This document shows, piece after piece, positions 1 to 7,837 of a DNA stretch of 9,070 nt. This DNA is from Bacteroidota bacterium (lineage in GTDB: Bacteria; Bacteroidota; Bacteroidia; Bacteroidales; Lentimicrobiaceae). The translations under genes were made by a program, and so were the position numbers. Location: positions 1 through 9,070 of the forward strand of contig JAEYXG010000291.1 in the NCBI GenBank assembly GCA_023428585.1, read 5' to 3'. Under the pieces are notes generated by a model. The model searched no databases. It was not told the origin of the DNA and saw only the letters and a list, made by a program, of their open reading frames with translations. Numbering within the stretch: position 1 is the stretch's first letter; the number at the start of each line of letters is the position of its first letter.

Positions 1-295
1 CAAGCACATTGAGCCTTGGTATTCCATCCTTGCCAATGTACCCTCCCTTACCCTTGATGTTCTGGTCACCGCCACTGCAGAAGGCCTTGTCACCTTCGCC
101 CGTAAGTACCACTACTCCTACATTGTCGGCTTCACGGCAGTAGTGCATGGCGTCAATCATCTCCTTCACCGTGTCGGGTGTAAACGCATTGCGATATCTG
201 GGGCGGTTGATGGTTATTTTGGCTATCCCTTCAAAATATTCGAACTTGATCTCTTCGTATACTTTTATTGTTGTCCAGTTCCTTTTTGTATTCAT
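1..295 (-). CDS. menB: 1,4-dihydroxy-2-naphthoyl-CoA synthase (naphthoate synthase), N-terminal part
   Basis: MenB is a cytoplasmic crotonase-fold enzyme that converts o-succinylbenzoyl-CoA to 1,4-dihydroxy-2-naphthoyl-CoA in menaquinone synthesis. Only the first 98 codons are in the window; the 3' end lies beyond position 1. The ATG at 293-295 opens with MNTKRNWTTIKVYEEIKFEY, the usual MenB N-terminus. It is followed by the crotonase strand ITINRPRYRNAFTPDTV (about residues 27-43) and the oxyanion-hole segment FCSGGDQN (72-79). The MenB-type loop KGGYIGKDG and RLNVL (about 83-98) separate it from generic enoyl-CoA hydratases. It starts 43 bp after the menD stop, so it is most likely the fourth gene of the men operon. 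No clear Shine-Dalgarno is visible, which is normal for Bacteroidota. The residue that separates bicarbonate-dependent from independent MenB types lies outside the window. Confidence 0.95.
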   Translation of the reverse strand, partial: MNTKRNWTTIKVYEEIKFEYFEGIAKITINRPRYRNAFTPDTVKEMIDAMHYCREADNVGVVVLTGEGDKAFCSGGDQNIKGKGGYIGKDGIPRLNVL

Positions 296-338
296 AAGGC
301 CTATTGTTTTTAATTCTTGTTGTTGTATGGCACGTAGG

Positions 339-2066
339 CTATTGCCCTTTTGTTCTAAGGTAGCAAAAGTAATCCTTAAGTTTTTGTGCCGATATTTTAT
401 TATTGGTAATTACCTCAAGCAGTGCAGGGCGACCGGAAGATTGGGGTGCAAGGAAAAGTTGCATCCGCCCCTTAAGTTCTTCTTCATTCTGTACCCTATA
501 GTATGGGATGTTGAAATTGGCAGCAATGCCTGCAGTTTCCAGTTGGTGGTGCGTTTCAATGTATGGTTCCAGTTCGGGGTAACCGATTGGGCCGTCAATG
601 ATTCTGAAGATGTTGCCGCCGCCATTGTTAATGACAATAATGCGGAAGTTACCGGGAAGGTTGGAGTTCCAGAGGGCATTGCTGTCGTAGAAGAAACCAA
701 TGTCACCCGTAATCAACACTACCGGCCTCTGGTGGTTGTATGCAAAGCCTGCTGCTGTAGAGCTGCATCCGTCAATACCACTGACACCCCTATTGGAATA
801 GAAGCTGAGTGAAGGATTATGGTTGAAGAGCTGACCATATCTTACAGGGGTGCTATTGGCCAGATGCACACAGGTTGATTCAGGCAATTGATTGAAGATA
901 TGCTCGTAAACTTTCATATCACTAAACTCCAGGCTCTTCATGAATTCAGCATGACGTCTCGCGGATACCTCATCGGCTTGTTTCCATTTCAGGGCATAGG
1001 TTGCATGATCAGCAGCGTCAGTGACTGATTTGCCCAATTCATGGATCTTTGATACCAACTGTTGCAGGAACACCTCCGGCTGAAGAGCGATGGTTGAATT
1101 GAGCGACTGATATGTGTCGTAGTGAAATTCCTCCGGATCAGCATTAACATGCCAGTGTTGTATGGGCTGCATTGTCCGCAGCATGGCTTTTATTTTTTTT
1201 GATACTATGGCACCACCGATGGTGAGAAGTATTTCAGGTTTAAACTCTTCATTCTTCTCAGGAGGAATCTGAGCAAGGGTACGGTCAATACAGTTGATAA
1301 ATTCAGGTTCATTTAGATTTGAAGTACTTTCAGTAAGTACTGCCACTGTTGGATCGGCAGCCAGTTTTTTAAGCAGTTCCCTGATTTGCCGGTTGGGCGA
1401 CATTTGTCCTGCAAGTATAAGCTTGGAGGCCGCACTCTTCCAATGCGTTGCCAACCTGTTAAGTACTGATGAATCAAGAGCAGTAGTGCCGGTAATAAAT
1501 TCAATAATCCTTACTATAGGCTCTTCGTCGGGCAGCTTTATATCGTAAAGGGGTTCATCCAATGGCAGGTTAAGCTGTACAGGGCCGGCTGCAGGATGCT
1601 GAGTACGGTCAATTGCCTCATTCACAATCCTGTCGAAGTACAATTCATCCTTTTCAGTTTGAATGGATACCGGTAGGTTAAAGCTCTTCCTGATATAGTT
1701 GGCATACACATTTGGCTGTCTTATAGTCTGGCTATCACCCTGGTCAATAAGCTCAGCAGGCCTATCGGCAGTAATGATAAGCAACGGAATCTTCTGGTAG
1801 TAGGCTTCGGCGATTGCAGGTGCATAATTAAGCACTGCCGAACCACTGGTGCAGAGCAGGGCCACCGGTTTATGACTTTGCAAGGCAAGACCAAGGGCAT
1901 AGAAACCTGCACTCCTTTCATCGGCCACACTGATTAGCCGGAGTGCCTTATTGGCACCAAACAGTATGATGACCGGCGCATTACGTGAACCGGGCGACAC
2001 AACCACCTGTTCCATTCCCTTTGCAACCATTATGGCGGCAAGTCTGCTGATATGCTTTTTACTCAT
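339..2066 (-). CDS. menD: 2-succinyl-5-enolpyruvyl-6-hydroxy-3-cyclohexene-1-carboxylate (SEPHCHC) synthase
   Basis: MenD is a thiamine-diphosphate enzyme that adds the succinic semialdehyde unit from 2-oxoglutarate to isochorismate, the first committed step of menaquinone synthesis. The 575-residue product has the usual family length and is complete. The isochorismate-binding motif SPGSRNAP is at 24-31. DERSAGF at 49-55 carries the ThDP-activating glutamate (E50). DRPAELID at 101-108 and IRQPNVY at 115-121 are family signatures. SNRGVSGIDG is at 424-433. The ThDP/metal motif begins GDIGFFYDSNALW (454-466) and ends NNGGGNIF (480-487). The ATG at 2064-2066 is the only possible ATG start, because the next in-frame upstream codons reach a TAA with no ATG between. 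It lies 36 bp after the menF stop and 43 bp before menB. The stop is TAG. Nothing looks degraded. Confidence 0.97.
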   Translation of the reverse strand: MSKKHISRLAAIMVAKGMEQVVVSPGSRNAPVIILFGANKALRLISVADERSAGFYALGLALQSHKPVALLCTSGSAVLNYAPAIAEAYYQKIPLLIITADRPAELIDQGDSQTIRQPNVYANYIRKSFNLPVSIQTEKDELYFDRIVNEAIDRTQHPAAGPVQLNLPLDEPLYDIKLPDEEPIVRIIEFITGTTALDSSVLNRLATHWKSAASKLILAGQMSPNRQIRELLKKLAADPTVAVLTESTSNLNEPEFINCIDRTLAQIPPEKNEEFKPEILLTIGGAIVSKKIKAMLRTMQPIQHWHVNADPEEFHYDTYQSLNSTIALQPEVFLQQLVSKIHELGKSVTDAADHATYALKWKQADEVSARRHAEFMKSLEFSDMKVYEHIFNQLPESTCVHLANSTPVRYGQLFNHNPSLSFYSNRGVSGIDGCSSTAAGFAYNHQRPVVLITGDIGFFYDSNALWNSNLPGNFRIIVINNGGGNIFRIIDGPIGYPELEPYIETHHQLETAGIAANFNIPYYRVQNEEELKGRMQLFLAPQSSGRPALLEVITNNKISAQKLKDYFCYLRTKGQ

Positions 2067-2102
2067 GTATCTTACGGATATGCATCCTACTTATGTATCT
2101 GA

Positions 2103-3320
2103 TTAAATCGCTAAGTTCTGTATTTTTTCGATTTCTGCCAACAGCGTACGGCTTTTAATGGTTGTTTCCTCCCATTCGGCTTCAGGGACTGAGTTTATAG
2201 TAATGCCGCCCCCTGCATAGAGGGCCGCCTCCTGCTCACCAACCTGCATACAGCGGAGGTTGACGAACAAGGAGGTTTTCCGTTCCATGTTTACCGGACC
2301 AAGATAACCGGAGTAGAATGATCGTGGATACTCCTCCGTTACCCTGATGAGATCAAGTGCTTCAGCGGCAGGCCATCCGCAAACTGCAGGGGTAGGGTGC
2401 ATGGAATGCAGCAGTATGTTTAGCTGAACGGATGGAAGCAAAGCCTTGAAGTCAGTGCGGAGGTGTTCTACATTCCCTGCAATGCAGGTGTAGGTTTTAC
2501 TTTTCTCGATGCTTTTGCATCCTGCATCTAATAGCCGCTGTTCAATATATCTTACTACCCACTCCTGCTCATCTATTTCCTTTTCTCCCCATGTGCCCGG
2601 TGTATTTACCCTACGTGTACCGGCTAGAGCCATGGTCTCAATGTGAAGAGTGGCTAAATCAGCCATTGTGCCGGTTGGTGCATCGGGCATAGTATGCGGG
2701 GAAGATTCAGCATTCAGCAACAGCTCGGGCGAAGCTCCTATCCAGCATCCAATACCGGGGAATGACAAAAGGTAAACGAAAGCATTGGGGAACCGTTCCA
2801 TTAGGCTATTGAAGAGTATTGGGGCTTCGGTATTACGATGAAAGGGTATATGAAGATTTCTGGAGAGAACTGCTTTTTGAATGGAGTCCTGACGGATAGC
2901 TGCCAATACTCTTTCAACCTGATTGAGATATTCCTCTTTGGAAGTGGAAACCGGAAGTGTCATTGGATTATGATACATCTCACTTTTCAAGGGAAGATTG
3001 GTAGCAGTGGATTTGATTGTTTTATCGGGTAAGTTGCCTGAGGAACCATTGGAATTGCCTGAAGTATATGGGTCCCTCGCATGATCACCGTAAAACTGGT
3101 GGTCGGCTTTGAACCAGACAGAGGGCATATTGATATCAAATGGTGCCAGAATAAATCCCTTCTCATCCTCAGGAAGTCGGGAATCCTGCTTAAGCACTTT
3201 TGGCGGCTCATTGCTCAACAGGGTGACGGGTGTATCGGTACCCGGCAAACGATACGACACAAACGGTTGTTCATTCAACAGCCAATCCCCCTGGAAACCG
3301 GTAAGAACAGGGAAGGTCAT
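2103..3320 (-). CDS. menF: Isochorismate synthase (chorismate-binding family)
   Basis: The product converts chorismate to isochorismate, which the next gene product, MenD, consumes. It has 405 residues from the chosen start. The open frame continues upstream to 3362, but the ATG at 3318-3320 forms TGATG with the menI stop and matches the usual start of the domain, so I place the start there. Family signatures in the C-terminal chorismate-binding domain include QKAVLSR (148-154) with candidate general base K149, and WIGASPELLL (193-202) with candidate general acid E199. Their 50-residue spacing matches that recalled for EntC and MenF of E. coli. ALAGTRR (231-237), HPTPAVCGWP (308-317), YPRSFYSGYLGP (331-342) and YAGGGIT (368-374) follow. 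Residues 80-118 are a Gly/Ser/Asn-rich stretch, probably a loop insertion. EntC- or DhbC-type siderophore enzymes are close relatives; the menI/menD/menB context favours menaquinone. Confidence 0.93.
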   Translation of the reverse strand: MTFPVLTGFQGDWLLNEQPFVSYRLPGTDTPVTLLSNEPPKVLKQDSRLPEDEKGFILAPFDINMPSVWFKADHQFYGDHARDPYTSGNSNGSSGNLPDKTIKSTATNLPLKSEMYHNPMTLPVSTSKEEYLNQVERVLAAIRQDSIQKAVLSRNLHIPFHRNTEAPILFNSLMERFPNAFVYLLSFPGIGCWIGASPELLLNAESSPHTMPDAPTGTMADLATLHIETMALAGTRRVNTPGTWGEKEIDEQEWVVRYIEQRLLDAGCKSIEKSKTYTCIAGNVEHLRTDFKALLPSVQLNILLHSMHPTPAVCGWPAAEALDLIRVTEEYPRSFYSGYLGPVNMERKTSLFVNLRCMQVGEQEAALYAGGGITINSVPEAEWEETTIKSRTLLAEIEKIQNLAI

Positions 3321-3322
3321 CA
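3318..3322 (-). promoter_or_regulatory. TGATG stop/start overlap coupling menI to menF
   Basis: Read on the minus strand, the menI stop TGA (3322-3320) shares its A with the menF start ATG (3320-3318). This one-base overlap is a common arrangement for translational re-initiation. No strong ribosome binding site lies upstream, so menF translation probably depends on ribosomes finishing menI. Coupling is inferred from sequence geometry alone. Confidence 0.75.
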
Positions 3323-3748
3323 GGACTTGGCAATTACCATGACAGTAAGTCGTGACACACAAACCAGTTCACCATCAGAATTGGAAATCTTAACCTCCCA
3401 TACATGAAGTTTCCGTGAACGGGAAATCAGTGATGCCCTGCCTGTTACAATCCCACTTTTAGCCTTTCTAACATGTGTGGCATTGATCTCCACACCCACA
3501 ATAGTATGGGTATGCGGATCGACCATGCTTGCAGAGGCCATACTGCCAAGTGTTTCAGCAAATGCTGCGGAGGCACCGCCATGCAGCAATCCAAATGGTT
3601 GTTTGGTACGGCCATCAACAGGCATGGTACCAACCAGATAGTCGTAACCGATTTCAGTATATTTGATTCCCAGATGTTCTACCATTGTGCCTTGTGAAAG
3701 ATCATTCATCTGGTCGAGCGTCATCCCGGACAACAAAGAGTTTTCCAT
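3320..3748 (-). CDS. menI: 1,4-dihydroxy-2-naphthoyl-CoA thioesterase, hotdog fold (YdiI/MenI type)
   Basis: The product is a 142-residue single-domain hotdog thioesterase that closely resembles E. coli YdiI/MenI over its whole length. Shared segments include TMVEHLGI (21-28), MPVDGRTKQPFGLLHGGASA (42-61), AETLGSMA (64-71), VGVEINATH (84-92) and SRLTV (132-136). By alignment from memory, Q50, H56 and E65 fall on the catalytic Q48, H54 and E63 of YdiI, with a constant offset of two residues. The expected reaction is hydrolysis of DHNA-CoA to DHNA and CoA, after MenB and before prenylation by MenA. An in-frame TGA lies two codons upstream of the ATG at 3748, so the start is firm. It is the first gene of the men cluster, preceded by a candidate promoter and overlapping menF by one base. 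A PaaI-type acyl-CoA thioesterase is the alternative, but the operon makes MenI much more likely. Confidence 0.93.
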   Translation of the reverse strand: MENSLLSGMTLDQMNDLSQGTMVEHLGIKYTEIGYDYLVGTMPVDGRTKQPFGLLHGGASAAFAETLGSMASASMVDPHTHTIVGVEINATHVRKAKSGIVTGRASLISRSRKLHVWEVKISNSDGELVCVSRLTVMVIAKS

Positions 3749-3806
3749 AATTCAAAATAAAGGACAATAAACAGATTTGGCTTGATTTGGTTGTTGCTGT
3801 TGTCTG

Positions 3807-3840
3807 CAAAGTTAATCAATGTGCAGAAAATGAACAGGAA
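3807..3840 (-). promoter_or_regulatory. Candidate promoter of the men operon (Bacteroidetes type)
   Basis: On the minus strand, TAACTTTG at 3814-3807 matches the Bacteroidetes -7 consensus TAnnTTTG exactly. Twenty bases upstream lies TTCCTG (3840-3835), only a weak match to the -33 TTTG/TTG element. Transcription would begin around 3800, leaving a leader of about 50 nt before the menI ATG. The position, at the only large gap before the men genes, supports the call; the weak -33 element lowers it. Confidence 0.5.
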
Positions 3841-3850
3841 GCTGCACAGG

Positions 3851-3867
3851 AAATACAAGCGGTATTT
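3851..3867 (-). repeat. Short inverted repeat just after the DUF3857 gene
   Basis: On the minus strand, AAATAC and GTATTT form a perfect 6-bp stem with a 5-nt loop, 13 bases after the stop codon at 3881. The stem has one G-C pair and no T tract follows it, so it is a poor intrinsic terminator. It could stabilise an mRNA 3' end or be chance. Confidence 0.25.
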
Positions 3868-3880
3868 TGAATGACAAAGG

Positions 3881-5851
3881 CTAGATGCCGGTTTTCTCCA
3901 GTATTATCTTTTCGTTGAACTTACTGACTATCTGGTCATAATAGCCTTTCAGTGTCAGATAGTCAGATGCAGGATAAACATCCTTCTTGAATTGATAAAC
4001 TGCCGTTATGGTTACTATTTCCGGATTCAGGTTCGTTACTGCATATACTATTCTGACCTGTTTATTATTCACTATCAGATTTTCAGGTGTTGAAAGCAAG
4101 CGATATCCCTGTGGAATGTTGATATTTATTGAGAATGATCTTGAAAACTTATAGGTGAAATCTATTGGGTAACTTCTTTCAGTTTGCTTCAATGGATTCT
4201 CTGTAATGATCATCCCACAGAATGGATCAATCAGCAGATTGTCATCTACATTTTCCACTTCAAAGGGTCGGGAAAAATGGAGTTGAAAGGGTTGGGTTGT
4301 CTCTTTAAGATTAACACTATTAATACTATCGTACGACAAGTAATTTCTGCCAAGGAGATCTTCAGCCAGTTCCTTGTAATCTGTTTTGAATAATTTCCTT
4401 TTATTAAGGGCTTCATAACCTGATGAGGTAAGCTTGATCTGCGCCTGAAGGCTATCGTGTGCAGGATTTATGGTAAGTTCTATTTCATGACGGTTATCAG
4501 ACATGAAATTACTTTGGAACTCTATCCAATCAATATTGTCTTTTCTAACCAGCATTCCCTGGTCATTGAGGCATCGGGTTGGTATTTCACTAAAATTGAG
4601 CATTGGTTCCGTAACATCTACTATATATAGGCTGCTGTCGAGGTTTACCAATGCAACGGTGTAATTGAATGCTTCAAGGAAAGGATATGCAGTTTGAATT
4701 TTCCCGTGGCTACGGGTGCTAAGAATCACAGGATCTGCTTCTGCACCAACAGCTCTGAGAAATCCTATAGCCATGAGATTCAAATCGCCACTGGAACCAG
4801 TTTTCTGATCAAGCAATTGTTTGCACGACTTTGTACTCAGGAATGTATTGGTATTATTATATTCGAAATTGGTTTTCATGTATTTATCCACCCACTTGAT
4901 CCTATTGGTTAATGACATGGTATCCAATTTGTTCTCGGAAATAAGGTCTTTTCCGGCACGTTCACACGACTTGATAAAGCTGCCAAATGATTCCGCATCA
5001 AATAGTCCCTCACAGAGCTTTGGCCAGGTAGATAAAATAGGTTCCATGATGCCATATCTGTTTCTATAACCGGAAAGTTGGAAATCAAGCTTTATTTTAT
5101 AATCATTGGCTGAAGTAATGAATGACTCGTCATTGAAAGCAGGGATTTCCCTCATGATAAATTTGAAATTCTCACGGCTATACGGGATATTATTTATGAA
5201 TATGGGTCTGATATTTGTTGTTGAAGTTTGGAAGTCATCAAGTGGCTTGTCGCCCCTAAGTATCTGAGTATAGCTGTATCTGGGGTCGAAGGTAGCATCC
5301 AGCCTGCTGTAAAGGACAGGTATATCTGTCTGGAATTCCCAGGTAGGCAAAGAATAGTAGCCATTAGCCGTAAGTGTGTAGCTGATTTCAAATACAGAAC
5401 CTTCTTTAACATTAGGCATGGCTATCTTCCTTTGATACCAATTTTCAGCCACCTGCTCATCAAATGCATTTTTGGTATTGAGCGATGTTGTTTCAATGCT
5501 GCCATTTACAAGGTTGTAAGTAATTCCTTTGAGTGAGCTGATTTTTTGTATTCACTTAAGAAAAGGAATATTAATTTCAGCCTGATCCAAGCCTGCCTTT
5601 GTAAAGACCTTAACTCTCATACGCCTCTCTAAAATGCAGTTACGGCTGTCATCAAAATAAAGATCACCCACATCAAAAAGCATTTCAGCTTCAGCAATGC
5701 TGTCAAACGTACATTGTTTAAGCTCCAGTTCCTCCTTACTGCAATTGCCGAATTTTGCTATTTCTTTATCCTTCTGTGCAAATGAGTTGTCGGCAACGAT
5801 TAGTAATAAAAAGCCAATCAGAATGGATGAAATTTTCCTAAAATGCTTCAC
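3881..5851 (-). pseudogene. Secreted DUF3857/transglutaminase-like protein gene interrupted by one in-frame TGA
   Basis: The frame encodes 656 codons with one stop, TGA at 5554-5552 (codon 100). Both sides are in the same frame, and the residues after it (IQKISSLKGITYNLVNG, codons 101-117) continue the DUF3857 fold. The start is the GTG at 5851; it leads straight into a signal peptide, with a hydrophobic core at about 7-20 and likely cleavage after SFA (A25). The DUF3857 domain spans roughly 50-280, with NWYQRKIAMPNVKEGSVFEI near 136-155. A transglutaminase-like domain follows at about 310-420, then a beta-rich C-terminal part. The catalytic Cys position reads Ser (S354, in TGSSGDLNL) and the His position reads Tyr (Y397, in FNYTVALV); Asp is kept (D412, in VDVTEP). 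Enzymatic activity is therefore unlikely even if full length. It follows the paralogue at 5863-7710 by 11 bp. A sequencing error or recent nonsense mutation would explain the stop. A restart at GTG 5452 would lack a signal peptide. Confidence 0.75.
5552..5554 (-). other. In-frame premature TGA codon
   Basis: The codons around it read CTT AAG TGA ATA CAA AAA ATC. The distance from this TGA to the downstream GTG at 5452 is 102 bases (34 codons), so no frameshift is involved. TGA also serves as a normal terminator here (menI and the gene ending at 7994), so a genome-wide reassignment of TGA is not supported. Confidence 0.85.
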
Positions 5852-5862
5852 GATTTTTATTA

Positions 5863-7710
5863 TTAGAGTTGTTTGATGACTATTTTTGATTTATCGGCCT
5901 TCCTGGCCAATTCTATAAACTGGTAGAATTCAGGATATTGATCAATGTTATAATCGCCGCGATAAAGTTCAAACCTTTTTATAACGGTAACTTTTCCGTC
6001 AGAAGCAGTTACAGTATGCTCATAATTACCATAATCGCTCCTGATGCTGACCGGCTCCGATTGATTCTTGAGGGCGTAATTCTCAGGAAGATAATAAACC
6101 AGCGTGTCAACAATGTTTATCGGATATGGAATGAAGGCCGGAAGTGTTCTATTGGCAGTATTTGTAAAGGCAGGTATTCCTGTTGGATTTAATGTGAAAT
6201 ATAAGTCATTTCCCATGGGATTGAGAAACTTGTTCAGTGAGAGATTTACATTAAGGTCTATCCTTGCTGTATCGCGATTATGCTTGATGATTTCCCAATT
6301 ATTAACTTCATAATTGTCAAACATCATGATTTGACGAATTATCCTATCCTTATCATTGTCATTCAATTGTGAATTAAGGCTGTTAAACTGCTCAAAATCC
6401 CGGCCTCCGTAATTGTTGTGAATCGTGACCCTCGTCATTTCTGTTTTACTCAAATCAAAGACCATCATTTTCTTTTCAAGTACCTGGTTTCCTGAGAGAG
6501 CAGGTACTTTTAAAAGTCTGCTTTTACCCGGTGATATAATGAGTGAATAGCGGTTTTGTGTGTTTGAGCCCATGTACCCCATGGGATTTATATTGCTCGT
6601 GTTTTCAAGCCAAATGGTATCATTTCCCATGGGTACCATTAGAACGATGTGATTAAACTGATGACTTGGAAAATCAGTCATAAAATCATCAGGAAATTCA
6701 TCCAGTTCAATAAGTGAATAAAAGGAGTCAATGCCGGCGTATCTCAACAATGCCTTCATGTAATTGGTCAATGCCTTGCAATCGCCATATTTATTGCTGC
6801 ATACATACTCTGCAGGATAGGGTTTCAGGGCACCAATACCAATGCTCACATTGATGTAACGGGTATGATCCTGCATATAATGATACAACCTCCTGACAAT
6901 TTCACGCTTGTCAGTCACACCCTTAAGTAGATTTGTTACTATTGCCTGTTCACTCTCAGGAAGTACATCCTTTCCGTCAATTAAACCGTACACCCAATCG
7001 CCATATTCTTGCCATGTCTTCCAACTTCCATTGTTTTCATTGGTAAATTCCAAAGGAACAATTGAAACCATGGGTATTTGTCGGTTGCCAATGGAGTAAA
7101 TCTCGGATTTTACAGGTGTTGGGTATGCTGATGATAATTCAAGAACCACTCTCGACTCAAGGGTATCTAACCTATATTGGGGCATTTCCCTGGTATATGT
7201 CCTGAAATTCATCTCCAGAGGGATGTTTACTCTTAACGTGGCCTCCAGGGTTGGGATGTTTTTATATGCTACGGGCGACCAATCGCATATATGCATATAA
7301 TTCTTGCGGGTATAGGTGTATTCACAAACAATTTTATAGGGGTATGAAGTATGTTTCATTTGAAACATCTTGAGGAATCTATCAGTGTATAGGTCGTTGG
7401 AGAATTCATTTCTTTCAATGATTTCATTCTTCTTCAACTCTCTAACTATATTGCCTGAGCCATCAACTATCCATGCCTTTAACTGACTTATTTTTAAATC
7501 CTTTGAATAAGGAATGGCAAAAACAGCATAGTCGTCACCTGTTTTGTTGTTGATCTGAATGGTGAGTGATTCCTTTATAAGTATTGAAGAAACTTCTACT
7601 TCATAAGATGCGGTTTTCGACAAAACGATGGCATCGTATTTCTGTGCAATGGAACTCAGGTTTAGGATAATTGCAAATATGCAGGCTAGGCCAATGGAAT
7701 TTATTCTCAT
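5863..7710 (-). CDS. Secreted DUF3857 and transglutaminase-like domain protein
   Basis: The 615-residue product starts with a clear signal peptide (hydrophobic 6-21, likely cleavage after SIA, A22), so it should be exported to the periplasm. An N-terminal beta-rich DUF3857 domain covers roughly 45-225. A transglutaminase/protease-like core follows at about 260-375, with YGDCKALTNYMKALLRYAG (308-326) carrying the candidate nucleophile C311 and FNHIVLMVP (352-360) carrying H354. The third triad position reads E369/N370 (WLENTS) instead of Asp. Residues 400-615 are beta-rich, as in other two-domain members. The family is common in Bacteroidota, but its substrate is unknown and I assign none. The ATG at 7710 is the natural start, and a promoter match lies about 95 bp upstream. 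Only 11 bp separate it from the next, interrupted paralogue, so the two are probably co-transcribed. Confidence 0.9.
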   Translation of the reverse strand: MRINSIGLACIFAIILNLSSIAQKYDAIVLSKTASYEVEVSSILIKESLTIQINNKTGDDYAVFAIPYSKDLKISQLKAWIVDGSGNIVRELKKNEIIERNEFSNDLYTDRFLKMFQMKHTSYPYKIVCEYTYTRKNYMHICDWSPVAYKNIPTLEATLRVNIPLEMNFRTYTREMPQYRLDTLESRVVLELSSAYPTPVKSEIYSIGNRQIPMVSIVPLEFTNENNGSWKTWQEYGDWVYGLIDGKDVLPESEQAIVTNLLKGVTDKREIVRRLYHYMQDHTRYINVSIGIGALKPYPAEYVCSNKYGDCKALTNYMKALLRYAGIDSFYSLIELDEFPDDFMTDFPSHQFNHIVLMVPMGNDTIWLENTSNINPMGYMGSNTQNRYSLIISPGKSRLLKVPALSGNQVLEKKMMVFDLSKTEMTRVTIHNNYGGRDFEQFNSLNSQLNDNDKDRIIRQIMMFDNYEVNNWEIIKHNRDTARIDLNVNLSLNKFLNPMGNDLYFTLNPTGIPAFTNTANRTLPAFIPYPINIVDTLVYYLPENYALKNQSEPVSIRSDYGNYEHTVTASDGKVTVIKRFELYRGDYNIDQYPEFYQFIELARKADKSKIVIKQL

Positions 7711-7805
7711 GTATATCTGATTAACAATGCAGAAATATAGACATGTTAGTATTTGATAAGCTGATTTCTACGTATAATAATTGATTCGATTTATTCTATT
7801 GTTTG

Positions 7806-7837
7806 CAAATATAGAAGAATATTGATCGAGAAGACAA
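7806..7837 (-). promoter_or_regulatory. Candidate promoter of the DUF3857 gene pair (Bacteroidetes type)
   Basis: On the minus strand, TATATTTG at 7813-7806 matches the -7 consensus TAnnTTTG exactly. A TTG at 7837-7835 lies 21 bases upstream, in the range expected for the -33 element. Transcription would start near 7800, giving a leader of about 90 nt before the ATG at 7710. It is the only full TAnnTTTG match I found on this strand between the two genes. Confidence 0.6.

Larger units (their letters stand above)
3749..3880. other. Intergenic spacer between the DUF3857 gene pair and the men operon
   Basis: This 132 bp spacer separates the end of the interrupted DUF3857 gene from menI. It is far longer than the gaps inside either gene group (11, 43 and 36 bp, and a one-base overlap). 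It holds a candidate promoter (3807-3840) and a small AT-rich inverted repeat (3851-3867). No small open reading frame worth calling was seen. Confidence 0.7.

Noticed and set aside
147..812. Plus-strand open frame of 221 codons
   Set aside because: It lies entirely antisense to menB and menD, whose family motifs are unmistakable. Its translation is Cys-rich and shows no domain-like pattern.
3321..3362. Longer menF start at 3362
   Set aside because: It would add 14 residues encoded inside menI. The TGATG overlap and family N-terminus favour 3320.
3881..5452. Separate 523-codon gene starting at GTG 5452
   Set aside because: It would begin in the middle of a DUF3857 domain with no export signal, and the upstream 99 codons supply exactly the missing signal peptide and domain start in the same frame.
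5552..5554. Selenocysteine or reassigned TGA at codon 100 of the DUF3857 gene
   Set aside because: TGA terminates other genes in the window, the site is not near catalytic residues, I saw no obvious SECIS-like hairpin after it, and the family is not known for selenoproteins.
6208..6640. Repeated ATTTCCCATGGG motif
   Set aside because: The copies encode the recurring residues PMGND at two places in the DUF3857 protein (359-364 and 499-503). They are too short and too far apart to be a DNA repeat element.
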